Of a stretch of 64,000 bases of DNA, positions 33,148-44,976 are shown piece by piece. Made by a program: the position numbers and the translations under genes. Every line of letters begins with the position of its first letter. Position 1 is the first letter of the stretch. This DNA is from Hyparrhenia diplandra (Eukaryota; Streptophyta; Magnoliopsida; Poales; Poaceae): positions 806,001 to 870,000 of the forward strand of contig JADLZK010007649.1 of the NCBI GenBank assembly GCA_015847255.1, in the 5' to 3' direction. Below the pieces are notes generated by a model. The model did not search any database and was not told the origin of the DNA. It saw only the letters and a list, made by a program, of their open reading frames with translations.

Positions 33148-36100
33148 TGTAACACCCGTGTTTTTGCATCATTTTAAAAATCACTAAAAATTTGAACTTT
33201 TATAATTACAACTAAAACCTGATTTATTTTCCGCTAAACCGAAACCCCTGTTTTAAAAACCCCTGCATTTCAAAACCTTCACCATATAGGAAACTAGCAA
33301 TCTTGTATGCTACTTGAAGAGCTTTTATGGTCGCAACGGATGCGAGGTAAGTTCTAGATTTTTATTATGGAAGAATTTAGCATGAGAAATAATTTACGAG
33401 TTTTTAACGGGAATAATAAATATCGGGGCACATGTGTACCAAAATATATGAATATTTTTATGAGCACGATAAATAATTATCCTCGATAATAAAGTCGTAG
33501 GGATTTAAATGTGCTTATGAAAATATTTATAGAATATAAGTTACACATGAAATATCAAACTTGGGGAAAACAAAGTGTGTGCACCTATATATGTAATTAT
33601 TTATATAAGTACAATTGATGAATATTTTCATGAATATAAAACATGGGAATATACATGTACTTGTATAAATATTTATAACCTAAATATATATAGGCGACAC
33701 CCATGAAATAATAGGGAAAAGGGAATAAAAGAAGGATGGAAAAAAGAAAGAAAGAATAGAAAAGGAGAATGAACTTGTGGGCTCATTTCGCCCAGCGGCA
33801 CCCCTTCCCTCCTCCTTCCCTCTCTCCCACCCGAACAGGCCGGCCCGGGCCTCTTCCCTTCCTTCCCGCGAGGAAAGGCCAGCGAGGCCCAACTAGCCCG
33901 ACATCGCAAGGCCCGGCTCCGTTTCCCTCCTCTCGGCGGCGGGTCCCGCCACGTCGTCGTCTTCCTCCCGGACGGCGCGGCGCGGCGCGAGGGCGCTTCG
34001 GCCCCCGCCCGCTCTTGTCGGCGACCAGGGCACGAGGGGAGCAAGTCGGACGTTTCCTCCGGGATGTTCCGCCATCGGTGCACCCTCGGCTCCGGCGACC
34101 GCGCCCTGGCGCCATCCATGCCTCGGCGGCCGAGACTCGCCGACTCACCGCCCTGCCGGCCGCGCCGCGAAGGAAAGTCGGCCCGGCTTGACGCGAGCCG
34201 GCCGGGCCGAGTCTGATGATGGAAGGCCGAGGCCACGGGGAGCTCACTAACCTCCCTCCCGGAGCCACGGCGCGCGCCGCGGGCGCGAGTCAGCAGCGCC
34301 TGAGCGCACCCGCGGCCGCCTTGCCGCCATGGCCGGCGACCGTCGTTCTTGTAGAGTGGCGGACCCGGCGATACCCGGCTCGCGGACGCCGCGCGCGGCG
34401 CTGCTCACCAGCGTCCGCGGCCCGGCCCGGCGCCGACCAAGCACCACGCGCCCACGAGACATGGTCGGGAAAGGATCTCACCGGCGAGCTCCGCCCGGCG
34501 AGGTATAAATAGCCCCCTCTAGCGCCCGATCGAACTCGCCCCTCCACTACAAGCCCCGCGGCGACCTAGGCGCCGGTGCTTGCCCTACCTTCCCTCTCCT
34601 TCATTCCTCTTCCGGAATCCAAGTTGCCCCAAATCGGTCCGCCGCCGCCATAGCTAGGGTTGGGCGTTCCGTCGGAGTAGCCATCTCGGGTGGTAATTGT
34701 GGTCGGTGAAGTCCCTCGGTGCTAGTTCTCTCGTTTCCCCCATCCGGCCCTCGCTATTTTGCGGCCTGGTGCGATGGTGAAGCGCCGCCGCCGCCGTCTA
34801 CCGCCCGGCCGCCGTCGTAGTGGATGTCGACCCTCCCCCGCCACCGTGCCCGCCAGCGAGGTCGGGGTGGCGGCGATCCGGAAGCATCCCCGCGGCGAGC
34901 CATGGGCTTAGCTTCGGCGGTTCGGCGACCCTCCCGGCGAGTCGCCACCGCCCGAGCCCGGCGGACGGGGACACCCGGATGCCGTCACCCCACCGCGGAC
35001 GCCGTTGGGTCGGGAGCCAATGGAGGGCCGACACGTCGTCACTTCCGTTTCATTCCGCCCCAACGCCGCCCCTGTGCCACCAAGGCACCCATAGTACACG
35101 TGGCGCCTACGTGGCGGCCCACATGGCGTCCATGGGACCGCGTGTCGATCCACGTGTACAGAAGGTGTTTTACGGTACACTTATGTAATTGCTACTGACT
35201 ACCCGATAATCGTACACAAGATCGTAAAAGTGGCATTTCCCATGTCGAAAAATTCCCTTTAAAATTTGTAAATTCATTATTCGGTTTATAGAATTTTATC
35301 ATGTAATTAGTTCCAATATTATTACATGATAAAATTATATTATAATATTACCCTAATGATTTAATTAGGGATTAATATTATAAAATCCATACCTCATGCA
35401 TACTAACTCCGTTTAGCGTGAAACGACTTCCATAATTCATCTAAAATCTAGTCCTATGCATCTAACCCCTTGCCACCATAATGTTCTATGTTTGTTTTAT
35501 ATGTCATAGTTCAAGCTAGGTTTATCGCGTCGTAGGTAGATTTCGACGATCGATTAGGAGCTTCCCGTTTGGGACAAAGCTAGGAGCGTTCGACGCCTTG
35601 GTGCCGATCAAGAAGAACATCGAGGCAAGTCCTTACCCCCCCCTTAATCATGACCTTAATATGATGATATAATGATGATGATAATAATAAATCGGATTAG
35701 TAAATAGTGGTGTGAGCGATAACGTAGCTATGGAGCTAAGCCGGATGACGAATCATCCACGTTATCTACGCTCATACGTTGTGATCAAGAGAAACATGAG
35801 AATGCCTAATGAACCCTAACCAACAAAAGAGGTGAGTAGTGGTAGTCCGGTAAAGCCTAAATACCACGTCGGGGAATCGCCCGCGGGGGTTCTCGGAGAG
35901 ATACTCGCCTCCCTAAGGACCGTTCATAGACCTTCTACCTAGTACAATGTTACGCATGACCACACGCCGTTTATGGGGCGGCTTGATTCACACCCGTTGG
36001 GTTGAGGTATAATTGGGATCCAAGGTGGCGGGCGGGCAAGCGACCTATTAGGAGCGGATGTGGGGAGAGTGGCCCCATGTCAGGTTGGCGTGGATGCTGA

Positions 36101-37075
36101 AGTGGTCTTCCACGGAAGTGTTTGGGCGCGGTGGCGTAGTGCTAGAGGCACATATTGATGATTGAGATTGAGAGTGGTGTTGACAGTATAGGTTGGGTAA
36201 TTAGGTATTACCTGTAAAGCCGTGGGTGATTTGGTATCACCATATTGTCTAGGGTGATGCGTCATCTTAGGGTGGCGTGTTGTCCTTCCAACCCCTGAGA
36301 AGTCGTGGTGAAGATTATACCAATATACCTAGGGTAGCACCCAAGCGGGTACGGATCTCGTTAGGCCTGTCTAAGCCAAGTCGCGGTGGTAAGGGCAGTG
36401 TCTATCGTGTGGGGAAAAGTGTACAACCTCTGCAGAGTTAATTGAATCTATTCGAATAGCCACGTCCTTGGAATGGGCAAGTGCTAGGACGAACATCTAT
36501 GATTAGATATACTTTTTTGATGATGACTAACATGTGGTGTCATGGACGCCGGTGATGACATGAGATAAACCGGGAACTAGCGAGAGCAGTTTTTTAGAGA
36601 CTCGCTAGGGCCCAAACCCTTAATAATTACAACCCTCGGGTTGGGACTTGCCGAAGTACGTTTGTACTCACCCCTCTATTTTACGGATATCGGCATATCC
36701 GAAGGTAAGGTCGCTGTCGAAGTAGGAGACCCACGACGTAGAAGTTTACAAGACGTTGCTTAGGAGAAAGACGTAGAAGTCCAGGAATTCCATCCGCGCT
36801 CAAGTTGCCTGTGGAACATGGAGTTGTGCCCAGACGGTCTAGCCCTCTAGCAGACCCGTCACAGATAAACCACTGCTTCACAGTTGGCTACTCTGATCAA
36901 TATAATCCAGAGTGGTGTCTTCAACACATTTGTAAGTACATCTATCCTATGTCAATATATGCTCGAATAGTTCATCTATAACTGATTTCCATTATCGTGA
37001 CTGTAACGTATTGGTAGCGTGATCCCGGCGCCAATACGCGAGATTAAAAGTCCCATTAAGAAGTGGGGCGTGTGT
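33148..37075 (+). repeat. 5' LTR of the gypsy element (about 3.93 kb)
   Basis: It aligns end to end with 40,656-44,603. The extreme 3' end is altered: TGTGT replaces TGACA, so the exact end is uncertain by a few bases. Layout: AT-rich left part, GC-rich centre (33,780-35,100) with a TATA box, then about 2 kb of mixed composition. Long minus-strand open frames in the GC-rich part differ in length between the two LTRs (187 versus 270 codons), which argues against coding. Confidence 0.85.
34504..34510 (+). promoter_or_regulatory. LTR TATA box (left LTR)
   Basis: 'gaggtataaatagccccctc' lies in the GC-rich centre, the expected place for the U3/R boundary. The same box is at 42,021 in the other LTR, so it likely drives element transcription rightward. 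Confidence 0.6.
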
Positions 37076-37078
37076 GAG

Positions 37079-37090
37079 TGGTATCAGAGC
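37079..37090 (+). other. Primer-binding site (initiator tRNA-Met) of the gypsy element
   Basis: TGGTATCAGAGC follows the left LTR after a short spacer and is complementary to the 3' end of initiator tRNA-Met. Confidence 0.8.
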
Positions 37091-37218
37091 TGAGCTTGAC
37101 CGTATAGGATGGAAAAAAAATGACTGGATTAAATTATTGGCACATACTTCTAAAATTTTACTTAAGGATTCCTACTTAGAGACTTGAGCACCAATCTGTA
37201 TAACCTTATGTTGCTTAC

Positions 37219-37572
37219 ATGTCGATATTATACGTGATGCAACAGATGGACGGATGGTCATACACAGATGGACTGACCTTTGGGACATTTCCAAAGCTTC
37301 TCTGGGAAATTCTCTCACAACTAGGGTACACTCAGAAGCCTCAGTACTATTACCGAGTGTCTGATGAGAATGGAATACCCGAATGTGTGATGCAAAGCGA
37401 CATCCCGATGTTCCCACATCGCGAAGGGCACATGATTTTCCTTGAACAAGGAACAGCGTTATGGGACACCTGCCAGAAGCTTGCACTAAGAGCCCTTCAG
37501 GCCTATTGCAAGGAGTACGGGAGCCAACCAGTTGACACTCACGTCAGCAAGAAAAGAAGGCTTCACTACTAA
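37219..37572 (+). CDS. Gypsy-borne ORF1, unknown protein (117 aa)
   Basis: An uninterrupted frame between the primer-binding site and the second ORF. I recognise no gag or pol motif. Residues about 23-100 (FGTFPKLLWEILSQLGYTQK ... DTCQKLALRALQAYCKEY) share spacing and key residues with the N-terminal half of the protein at 39,007-39,915: FP-x-LL near the start, a central YY/YE-rich segment with Cys, and DT-x-Q-x3-(A)-RAL/KAL-x3-C-x2-Y at the end. A basic tail KKRR may be a nuclear signal. The initiator could also be the internal ATG at 37,240 or 37,249. Function unknown; similar ORFs are, as I recall, common in grass non-autonomous gypsy elements. Confidence 0.6.
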   Translation: MSILYVMQQMDGWSYTDGLTFGTFPKLLWEILSQLGYTQKPQYYYRVSDENGIPECVMQSDIPMFPHREGHMIFLEQGTALWDTCQKLALRALQAYCKEYGSQPVDTHVSKKRRLHY

Positions 37573-39006
37573 AGACCTGGCAAAACCCAAGACGATCCCT
37601 TGTTGCCTCAGTGATTGTGCAAGAGTACCGTGAAGCAAGATCCCACAAGGCACCGTATGTGACAAGTCCTAGTTAAGTAGCAATGTCCTAAGTTAAGCGA
37701 CCCACGGCCAAGATGCTTGTTGTAACTCTGAACCTTGTTGCTAGACTTCTAGTAGCAAGATACTAGTAGTTGCGAGCCCTATGGTAACTCATGGTTCTAG
37801 TCTTAATAGTAGCAAAGTCGCACAATAAGTCGTCATGACCGGTCGTAATGTGTGATGTGACCTTATATCATCTATGTAACCGCATGCGTGATGTAATATA
37901 TTGTTGCGCTTTGTTTGTTTAATAAAATGTTGTGATTTTTTTCAATCCTATGCAAAATTTTCCCATTATTACTACTTACGAGTAGTCGATGAGAAGGAAA
38001 TTTCGATAGGATCGATGTGAACGTCTTTGAAAAGTTTCCTCAAGTCACGAGTAATAAGACAAGTTTCCCTATAAACTTAGTTCGCCGTGGATCGACTTCT
38101 CATACGATTCACACCGGGTAAGTTTGTATTGTTTTCCAAACACCAGTGTTACTAGGATACCCCAAAGTCTATCCCTACCTGAAATGCTTGCTTTCCTCTA
38201 ATCCTTAGCTAGTTAGACCTTATCGTACCTTATGCTTTTCCCTCCCATTCCCTTTCTAGTCCACATAGAATAGGAACTAACCTGCAGGGACATAACGACA
38301 ACAAACGGACTCCACGACTGTAGCCGTTGAACCACACCAGTGTTCTCCCCTACAGCCGTCACACGCCGTCGCCTCAGTATTACTGTGACCGACGACCATG
38401 CAACATTGCCGACATGCTGTCGCCCCAATGCCGAAAGCTGCTGATACTGCTGTTATTTTGACCCCGAACCACGACCGTTGAAGCCGTTCAAGACACAAAG
38501 GTGCAACATCAAGTGGCAACCGATTGCCGATAATGCAAGCCGAAGCCGAAGATTAGTATTCAAGTAGAAGATGAACAGAAGATTACCAGGATTGAAGACA
38601 GTCATCAAGCCCATAAAAGATATTTATGCCCGAAAGCAAACAGATGCCCCAGAAACATGCAGAAATACCATGGAGGGATACACCAACAGTAGAGAGGACA
38701 CATAGTCCCCACTATAGGGAATCCACCGGCCAAGATCCACACAGTCCCCATGACCACGATACTATTACAAGGTCAATGGATACAGAGACTCACTCCCCTT
38801 CCTTCCACCACACACCACAACCACAATACCAATCGACCAAGCTTCTCCCAGAAGCCATCACCCTCGACCCATTATAAAAAGAGCACCACCATCGCTCTCA
38901 CCACCATCCCACTCCAAACATTTCATTGCTAACCTCCATCTTCCACCCCCTGCCATCACACCCTTCGCAATCCACCCACCAAGAATCACCACCAAACATC
39001 GTCAGA
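37573..39006 (+). other. Internal non-coding region between the two gypsy ORFs
   Basis: About 1.4 kb without a recognised gene. The stretch just before the second ORF (38,626-39,000) is rich in CA/AC ('caccaccatc'), purine-poor, and resembles an unstructured leader. Confidence 0.5.
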
Positions 39007-39915
39007 ATGGCCGGCACTTGGGTTAGCAGCCAGTGCATCAACACCCCTGGATTTCCCCAACTTCTCTACCACACCGCACAAAACCTTAGCATTCGTGAAC
39101 TCCCTGAATATGAGGGTAGCGAATACGAAGAGCGCGGCACCCATCGCTGCGAAGTCACCGTCTACATCGCCAAGAGCCAAGAATACCCCGCCATCACCGA
39201 CGACTGGAGCGTGACCACCATTGGTTTTCGCTTTCCCGACACCTACCAAGCTGTTGCTCGCAAGGCACTCCATCGCCTTTGCCAGATCTACAGAGAGCCC
39301 ATCGCCCGCACCCCCATGAGGCACCTGCCGCCCGAAGGAAAGAATCACCCCGCCTGGATTGCTCGCCTAGAAGACGTGCGAGGTCCACAAGGCAGCCCCG
39401 TCATCACGCACCTGCTATCCTATCTGCTCGCTCTTGATGAGCAGTACGACCGCCAGGATGCTGCCATAAGAGGCCTGATCCGTCGAGCAGAACGAGCTGA
39501 GAGCTACGTTCAACGACTCCTCGCGGAGCACGCCCACGCCAAGGAGCAAGCCGCCACGGCATCCCGCCGAGAGGCTACACTTGCCGAGACCCTGAAGGCC
39601 ATCCAAGAGCGACATGCCCGAGAACGAGGGACACCACCATCGCCCTCCAATCAAGGCGAGAAGACGCGCTACGGCCCGGCCCGAACCCGCAACTACGAGA
39701 AGGGATGTTCGTCAACCCCTTCACCGAGAAGAAGAGCAGACTCCACTAGGCCGCCATCCCGAAGAAGACCGACAACCCGAAGCACCCCCGCCACTCAGTC
39801 AAGCTCCACCAAGAGAAGAAGCCCCGGCAAGAGCCAAGTACTAGGCCCGAGGCGAAGCCACCATGACCGTCTTTGTAGAACCACCACTCCCAAGGGAGGT
39901 GTAACCGTAGAGTAG
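39007..39915 (+). CDS. Gypsy-borne ORF2, unknown protein with coiled coil (302 aa)
   Basis: Start chosen at 39,007 (MAGTWVSSQCINTPGFPQLL); an in-frame ATG at 38,926 would add 27 low-complexity residues. Residues about 15-105 form a globular region (GFPQLLYHTAQNLSIRELPE; WSVTTIGFRFPDTYQ; KALHRLCQIYREP) that resembles ORF1 at 37,219. Residues about 140-215 are a long predicted coiled coil (DEQYDRQDAAIRGLIRRAER; YVQRLLAEHAHAKEQAA). The last 85 residues are basic and Ser/Pro/Arg-rich. No zinc knuckle or pol motif. A Gag-like, oligomerising, nucleic-acid-binding role is possible from its shape, but that is inference. Confidence 0.7.
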   Translation: MAGTWVSSQCINTPGFPQLLYHTAQNLSIRELPEYEGSEYEERGTHRCEVTVYIAKSQEYPAITDDWSVTTIGFRFPDTYQAVARKALHRLCQIYREPIARTPMRHLPPEGKNHPAWIARLEDVRGPQGSPVITHLLSYLLALDEQYDRQDAAIRGLIRRAERAESYVQRLLAEHAHAKEQAATASRREATLAETLKAIQERHARERGTPPSPSNQGEKTRYGPARTRNYEKGCSSTPSPRRRADSTRPPSRRRPTTRSTPATQSSSTKRRSPGKSQVLGPRRSHHDRLCRTTTPKGGVTVE

Positions 39916-40640
39916 CATTTCCTTTCACTCTACTATTGTACTCCCCTTGAAATAATCAAGATCATTGTGCTTGATCCATGATCCAAACGCAAGTATCGAT
40001 GAAGAAAATCGACGGGTGCCTAAACATAAAAAGCCATAGAACAAATGAGATAAGAAGAAAATTTTTTCCAAGTGGGGTAGTGCTACATGCAAAAGAAGAG
40101 AAGAAATACTGAACGGGGCGAAAACAAGAAAAAGAAAGAATAAATTGGGCAAGGACGGAAGGAACAGAGAGATATGAAAATGGGCTAAAGTGAGGAGATA
40201 AGGCACCACCTAAAACTTAGGGAATCAAACAATAAATGAAATCCCAAGTTCACGATGACTGTTACCCGTAAGAATCGAGGCGAGTGAGGTACACCGCAGA
40301 AGACCGAAAAGGAACCAAATCGAAGGCACTAGAAGACCGGAGACACTAGAGGAAATCCTCTAAGTGGGGTAGCCGCAAATGAAGACTCGAAGATGACAAA
40401 GACAGAGCAAGAGCAAAAAAGATGGGGTAAAAGCAAAAAGAAACACCAACGGCCAGAAGGCATACCCTCCACAGTGTCGTGTTGCCCTGGAGACAGAGTA
40501 GCGCGATAATAGTAGAGGTTCGACAAAGATAGCACTGTAAGCGATGGAAAGTTCTCCCTCCTTCTTTATCTCTATCCCTTTAGGCCTCAAATTAGGACCT
40601 TCTCTCAGTAGACTAGGAATCTCGGGGACGAGATTCATCT
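39916..40640 (+). other. 3' internal region of the gypsy element
   Basis: Purine-rich sequence (many 'gaagaccgaaaagg', 'aagaaaaag' stretches) between ORF2 and the polypurine tract. 'aagtggggtagtgctacatgcaaa' (40,070) and 'aagtggggtagccgcaaatg' (40,362) look like partial duplicates of the tract region. No gene. Confidence 0.45.
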
Positions 40641-40655
40641 AAGTGGGGGTAGATT
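40641..40655 (+). other. Polypurine tract of the gypsy element
   Basis: AAGTGGGGGTAGATT sits directly before the right LTR start TGTAACACCC. Confidence 0.75.
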
Positions 40656-43600
40656 TGTAACACCCGTGTTTTTGCATCATTTTAAAAATCACTAAAAATT
40701 TGAACTTTTATAATTACAACTAAAACCGATTGATTTATTTTCCGCTAAACCGAAACCCCATTTGAAAAAACCCCGCATTTCAAAACCTTCACCATATAGG
40801 AAACTAGGAATCTTGTATCTTCGCTTGAAGAGCTTTATGGTCGCAACGGATGCGAGGTAAGTTCTAGATTTTTATTATGGAAGAATTTAGCATGAGAAAT
40901 AATTTACGAAGTTTTTTCGGGAATAATAAATATCGGGGCACATGTGTACCAAAATATATGAATATTTTTATGAGCACGATAAATAATTATCCTCGATAAT
41001 AAAAGTCGTAGGGATTTAAATGTGCTTATGAAAATATTTATAGAATATAAGTTACACATGAAATATCAAACTTGGGGAAAACAAAGTGTGTGCACCTATA
41101 TATGTAATTATTTATATAAGTACAATTGATGAATATTTTCATGAATATAAAACATGGGAATATACATGTACTTGTATAAATATTTATAACCTAAATATAT
41201 ATAGGCGACACCCATGAAATAATAGGGAAAAGGGAATAAAAGAAGGATGGAAAAAAGAGAAAGAATAGAGAAAAGGAGAATGAACTTGTGGGCTCATTTC
41301 GCCCCAAGAAGCACCCCTTCCCTCCTCCTTCCCTCTCTCCCACCCGAACAGGCCGCCCGTGCCTCTTCCCTTCCTTTCCAGCGCGAGGAAAGGCCGCAGC
41401 CCAACTAGCCCGACATCGCAAGGCCCGGCTCCGTTCCTCCTTCGCCGGCGGCCGGGTCCCGCCACGTCGCCGTCTTCCTCCCGGACGGGGGCGCGGCGCG
41501 ACGCGAGGGCAACTCGGCCCCCGCCGTGGCTTTGTCGACGACCGAGGCCTGCGGGGAGCAAGTCGGACGTTTCCTCCGGATGTTCGCCATCGGTACCCAC
41601 CCCTCGGCTCAGGCGCTTACGCCCGCAGCGCCATCCATGCCTCGGCAGCCGCACTTCGCCCGACCGCCGCCGGCCGCCGCATTGGGGGAAAGTTTCGGCG
41701 AGCGGACGCGAGCGGCCAGCGGCCGTAAAAGTGCTGATGATGGAAGACCGAGGCACGGAGCTCACTAACCTCCCGCCGAGCCACGACGCCGACGCCTGGC
41801 GCCGGTCAACGCGCGACGACGCACCCACGGCCGCCTTGCCGCCATGACCGGCGACCGCCGTTCTTTGTAGAGTGACGAGACCCGACGATACCCGGCTTCG
41901 CGGGACGCCTGGCGGCTGCTTGCTCACCACGTCACGGCCAGCCGAGCGCCAGCCAAGCACCACGCGCCCACGAGACATGGTCGGAAAGGATCTCACCGGC
42001 GAGCTCCCGCCCGGCGAGGCTATAAATAGCCCCCTCTAGCGCCCGATCGACCTCGCCCCTCCCACTACAAGCCCCGCGGCGACCTAGAGCGCCCGGTGCT
42101 TGCCCTACCTTCCCCTCTCCTTCATTCCTCTTCCCGGAATCCAAGTTGCCCCAAATCGGTCCGCCGCCGCCGCCATAGCTAGGGTTGGGCGTTCCCGTCG
42201 GAGTAGCCATCTCGGGTGGTAATTGTGGTCAGTGAAGTCCCTCGGTGCTAGTTCTCTCGTTTCCCCCATCGCCCTCGCTATTTTGCGGCCCGGTGCGATG
42301 GTGAAGCGCCGCCGCCGCCCGTCCGCCCGACCGGCCGTCGTAGTGGATGTCGACCCTCCCCGCCGCCCGCCGGTGCCCGCCAACAGTCCGGGGTGGCGAG
42401 GCGATCCGAGGAAGCATCCCCCGCGGGCGAGCCATGGGCTTAGCTTCGGCAGTTCGGCGACCCTCCCGGAAGTCGCCACCGCGCGAGCCCGGCGGACGGG
42501 GACACCCGGATGCCGTCACCCCGTGCGGCCGTTGGGTCAGAGCCAATGGAGGGCCGACACGCCGTCACTTCCGCTTTCATTCCGCCCCAACGCCGCCTGT
42601 GCCACCAAGGCACCCATAGTACACACGGCGCCTACGTGGCGCCACAAAGTGGCGCCCATGGGACCCACGTGTCGCCCACGGTACGTAAGGTGTTTCGTGT
42701 ACACTTATGTAATTGCTACGACTACCCGATAATCGGCGTACACAAGGCGTAAAAGTGGCATTTCCCATGTCGAGAAAAATTCCCTTTAAAATTTGTAAAT
42801 TCATTATTCGGTTTTTATAGAATTTTATCATGTAATTAGTTCCAATATTATTACATGATAAAATTATATTATAATATTACCCTAATGATTTAATTAGGGA
42901 TTAATATTATAAAATCCATACCTCATGCATACTAACTCCGTTTCGCGTGAAACGACTTCCATAATTCATCTAAAATCTAGTCCTATGCATCTAACCCCTT
43001 GCCACCATAATGTTCTATGTTTGTTTTATATGTCATAGTTCAAGCTAGGTTTATCGCCGTAGGTAGATTTCGACGATCGATTAGGAGCTTCCCGTTTGGG
43101 ACAAAGCTAGGAGCGTTCGACGCCCGATTGCCGATCAAGAAGAACATCGTGCAAGTCCTTACCCCCTTAATCATGACCTTAATATGATGATATAATGATG
43201 ATGATAATAATAAATCGGATTAGTAAATAGTGGTGTGAGCGATAACGTAGCTATGGAGCTAAGTCGGATGACGTAATCATCCACGTTATCTACGCTCATA
43301 CGTTGTGATCAAGAGAAACATGAGAATGCCTAATGAACCCTAACCAACAAAAAGAGGTGAGTAGTGGTAGTCCGGTAAAGCCTAAATACCACGTCGGGAA
43401 TCGCCGCGAGGGGTTCTGCGGAGAGATACTCGCCTCCCCTAAGGACCGGTTCATAGACCTTCTACCTAGTATAATGTTACGTCTGCCCACACGTCATTTA
43501 TGGGGCGGCTTGATTCACACCCCGTTGGGTTGAGGTATAATTGGGATCCAAGGTGGCGGGAAAGCAGGCAAGCGACCTATTAGGAGCGAGATGTGGGGAG

Positions 43601-44603
43601 AGTGGCCCCATGTCCGGTTGGCGTGGATCCGAAAGTGGTCTTCCACGGAAGTGTTTGGGCGCGGTGGCGCAGTGCTAGAGGCACATATTGATGATTGAGA
43701 TTGAGAGTGGTGTTGACAAGATAGGTTGGGTAATTAGGTATTACACAGAAGCCGTGGGTGATTTGGTATCACCATATTGTCTAGGTGATGCGTCATCTTA
43801 GGGTGGCGTGTTGTCCTTCCAACCCCCGAGAAGTCGTGGTGAAGATTATACCAATATACCTAGGGTAGCACCCAAGCGGTACGGATCTCGTTAGGCCTGT
43901 CTAAGCCGGTCGCGGTGGTAAGGGCGGTGTCTATCGTGTGGGGAAAAGTGTACAACCTCTGCAGAGTTAATTGAATCTATTCGAATAGCCACGTCCTTGG
44001 AATGGGCAAGTGCTAGGACGAACATCTATGATTAGATATACTTTTTTGATGATGACTAACATGTGGTGTCATGACAGCGGTGATGACATGAGATAAACCG
44101 GGAACTAGCGAGAGCAGTTTTAGAGACTCTGCTAGGGCCCAAACCCTTAATAATTACAACCCCTCGGTTGGGACTTTGAAAGCACGTTTGTACTCACCCC
44201 TCTATTTTTACGATATATCAAGATATCCGAAGGTAAGGTCATTTGTCGAAGTAGGAGACCCACGACGTAGAAGTTTACAAGACGTTGCTTAGAGAAAGAC
44301 GTAGAAGTCCGTGAATTCCATCCGCTCAAGTTGCACGTGGAACATGGAGTTGTGCCCAAACGGTCTAGCCCTCTAGCACTCGTCCACCAGATAAACCATC
44401 GCTTCACGTTGGCCACTCGATCAATATAATCTAGAGTGGTGTCTTCAACACATTTGTAAGTACATCTATCCTATGTCAATATATGCTCGAATAGTTCATC
44501 TATAACTCGATTTCCATTATCGTGACTCGGTAACGTATTGGTAGCGTGATCCTCAAGGCGTCAATACGAGATTAAAAGTCTCATTAAGAAGTGGGGCGTG
44601 ACA
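40656..44603 (+). repeat. 3' LTR of the gypsy element (3,948 bp)
   Basis: Full-length partner of the left LTR, ending GACA next to the TSD CTTGG. Substitutions relative to the left LTR are few; small indels concentrated in the GC-rich centre are many. Confidence 0.85.
42021..42028 (+). promoter_or_regulatory. LTR TATA box (right LTR)
   Basis: 'ggctataaatagccccctc', the same position in the LTR as 34,504. In this LTR it could drive read-through into the flank. Confidence 0.55.
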
Positions 44604-44608
44604 CTTGG

Positions 44609-44976
44609 ACATGCTCTAAAAATCAAATAGGGAGACTTTTTTTTTGAACTTTTTACTAAAAGTCCATAGAAGCTCCTCCTTGGAGAGTCTTTTTTAAGTC
44701 CCAAGAACTAAAAAAAGTTCTACGATTACTTAACCAAACAAGGCCTAAAAAAATATCTATGGATCAGCCCAGTCATCACAAAACCTAATTAGTCTACTAA
44801 AAATCATCTGTTGACGACAAAAATAGCTAAAGAGTGAGAAGTACTTTATCAAGATGTGAAACAATCACGACGATTAACATGTTGGAGGACTACATACAAC
44901 GTCCGGATCAGAGGTGAAAGAGAGGAGGAGGACACAAAATTGCTGAAGCAAGTCGCTTTAACTTGTACAATCCTAC
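44609..44976. other. MITE remainder and unassigned sequence
   Basis: 44,609-44,621 is the right end of the split MITE. 'tttttactaaaagtccatagaag...agtcccaagaac...aaccaaacaaggcc' (about 44,650-44,750) looks like the end of another MITE. The rest is unassigned; block X copy 1 begins at about 44,925. Confidence 0.4.

Larger units (their letters stand above)
33148..44603 (+). mobile_element. Non-autonomous Ty3/gypsy LTR retrotransposon with two novel ORFs
   Basis: LTRs start TGTAACACCCGTG and the right one ends GGCGTGACA. CTTGG flanks the element at 33,143-33,147 and 44,604-44,608. A primer-binding site TGGTATCAGAGC follows the left LTR, and the polypurine tract AAGTGGGGGTAGATT precedes the right one, giving plus orientation. 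The 3.6-kb internal region has no gag, protease, reverse transcriptase or integrase but has two clean ORFs (37,219-37,572; 39,007-39,915). LTR and tract sequences are of the gypsy type usual in grasses. It would depend on an autonomous relative for movement. Confidence 0.88.

Noticed and set aside
41184..41996. Long minus-strand open frame (270 codons) in the gypsy LTR and its 187-codon counterpart at 33,673-34,236
   Set aside because: The frames differ in length and composition between two nearly identical LTRs, are Arg/Gly/Ser-rich as expected from GC-rich sequence, and show no domain. The region is the LTR promoter area.
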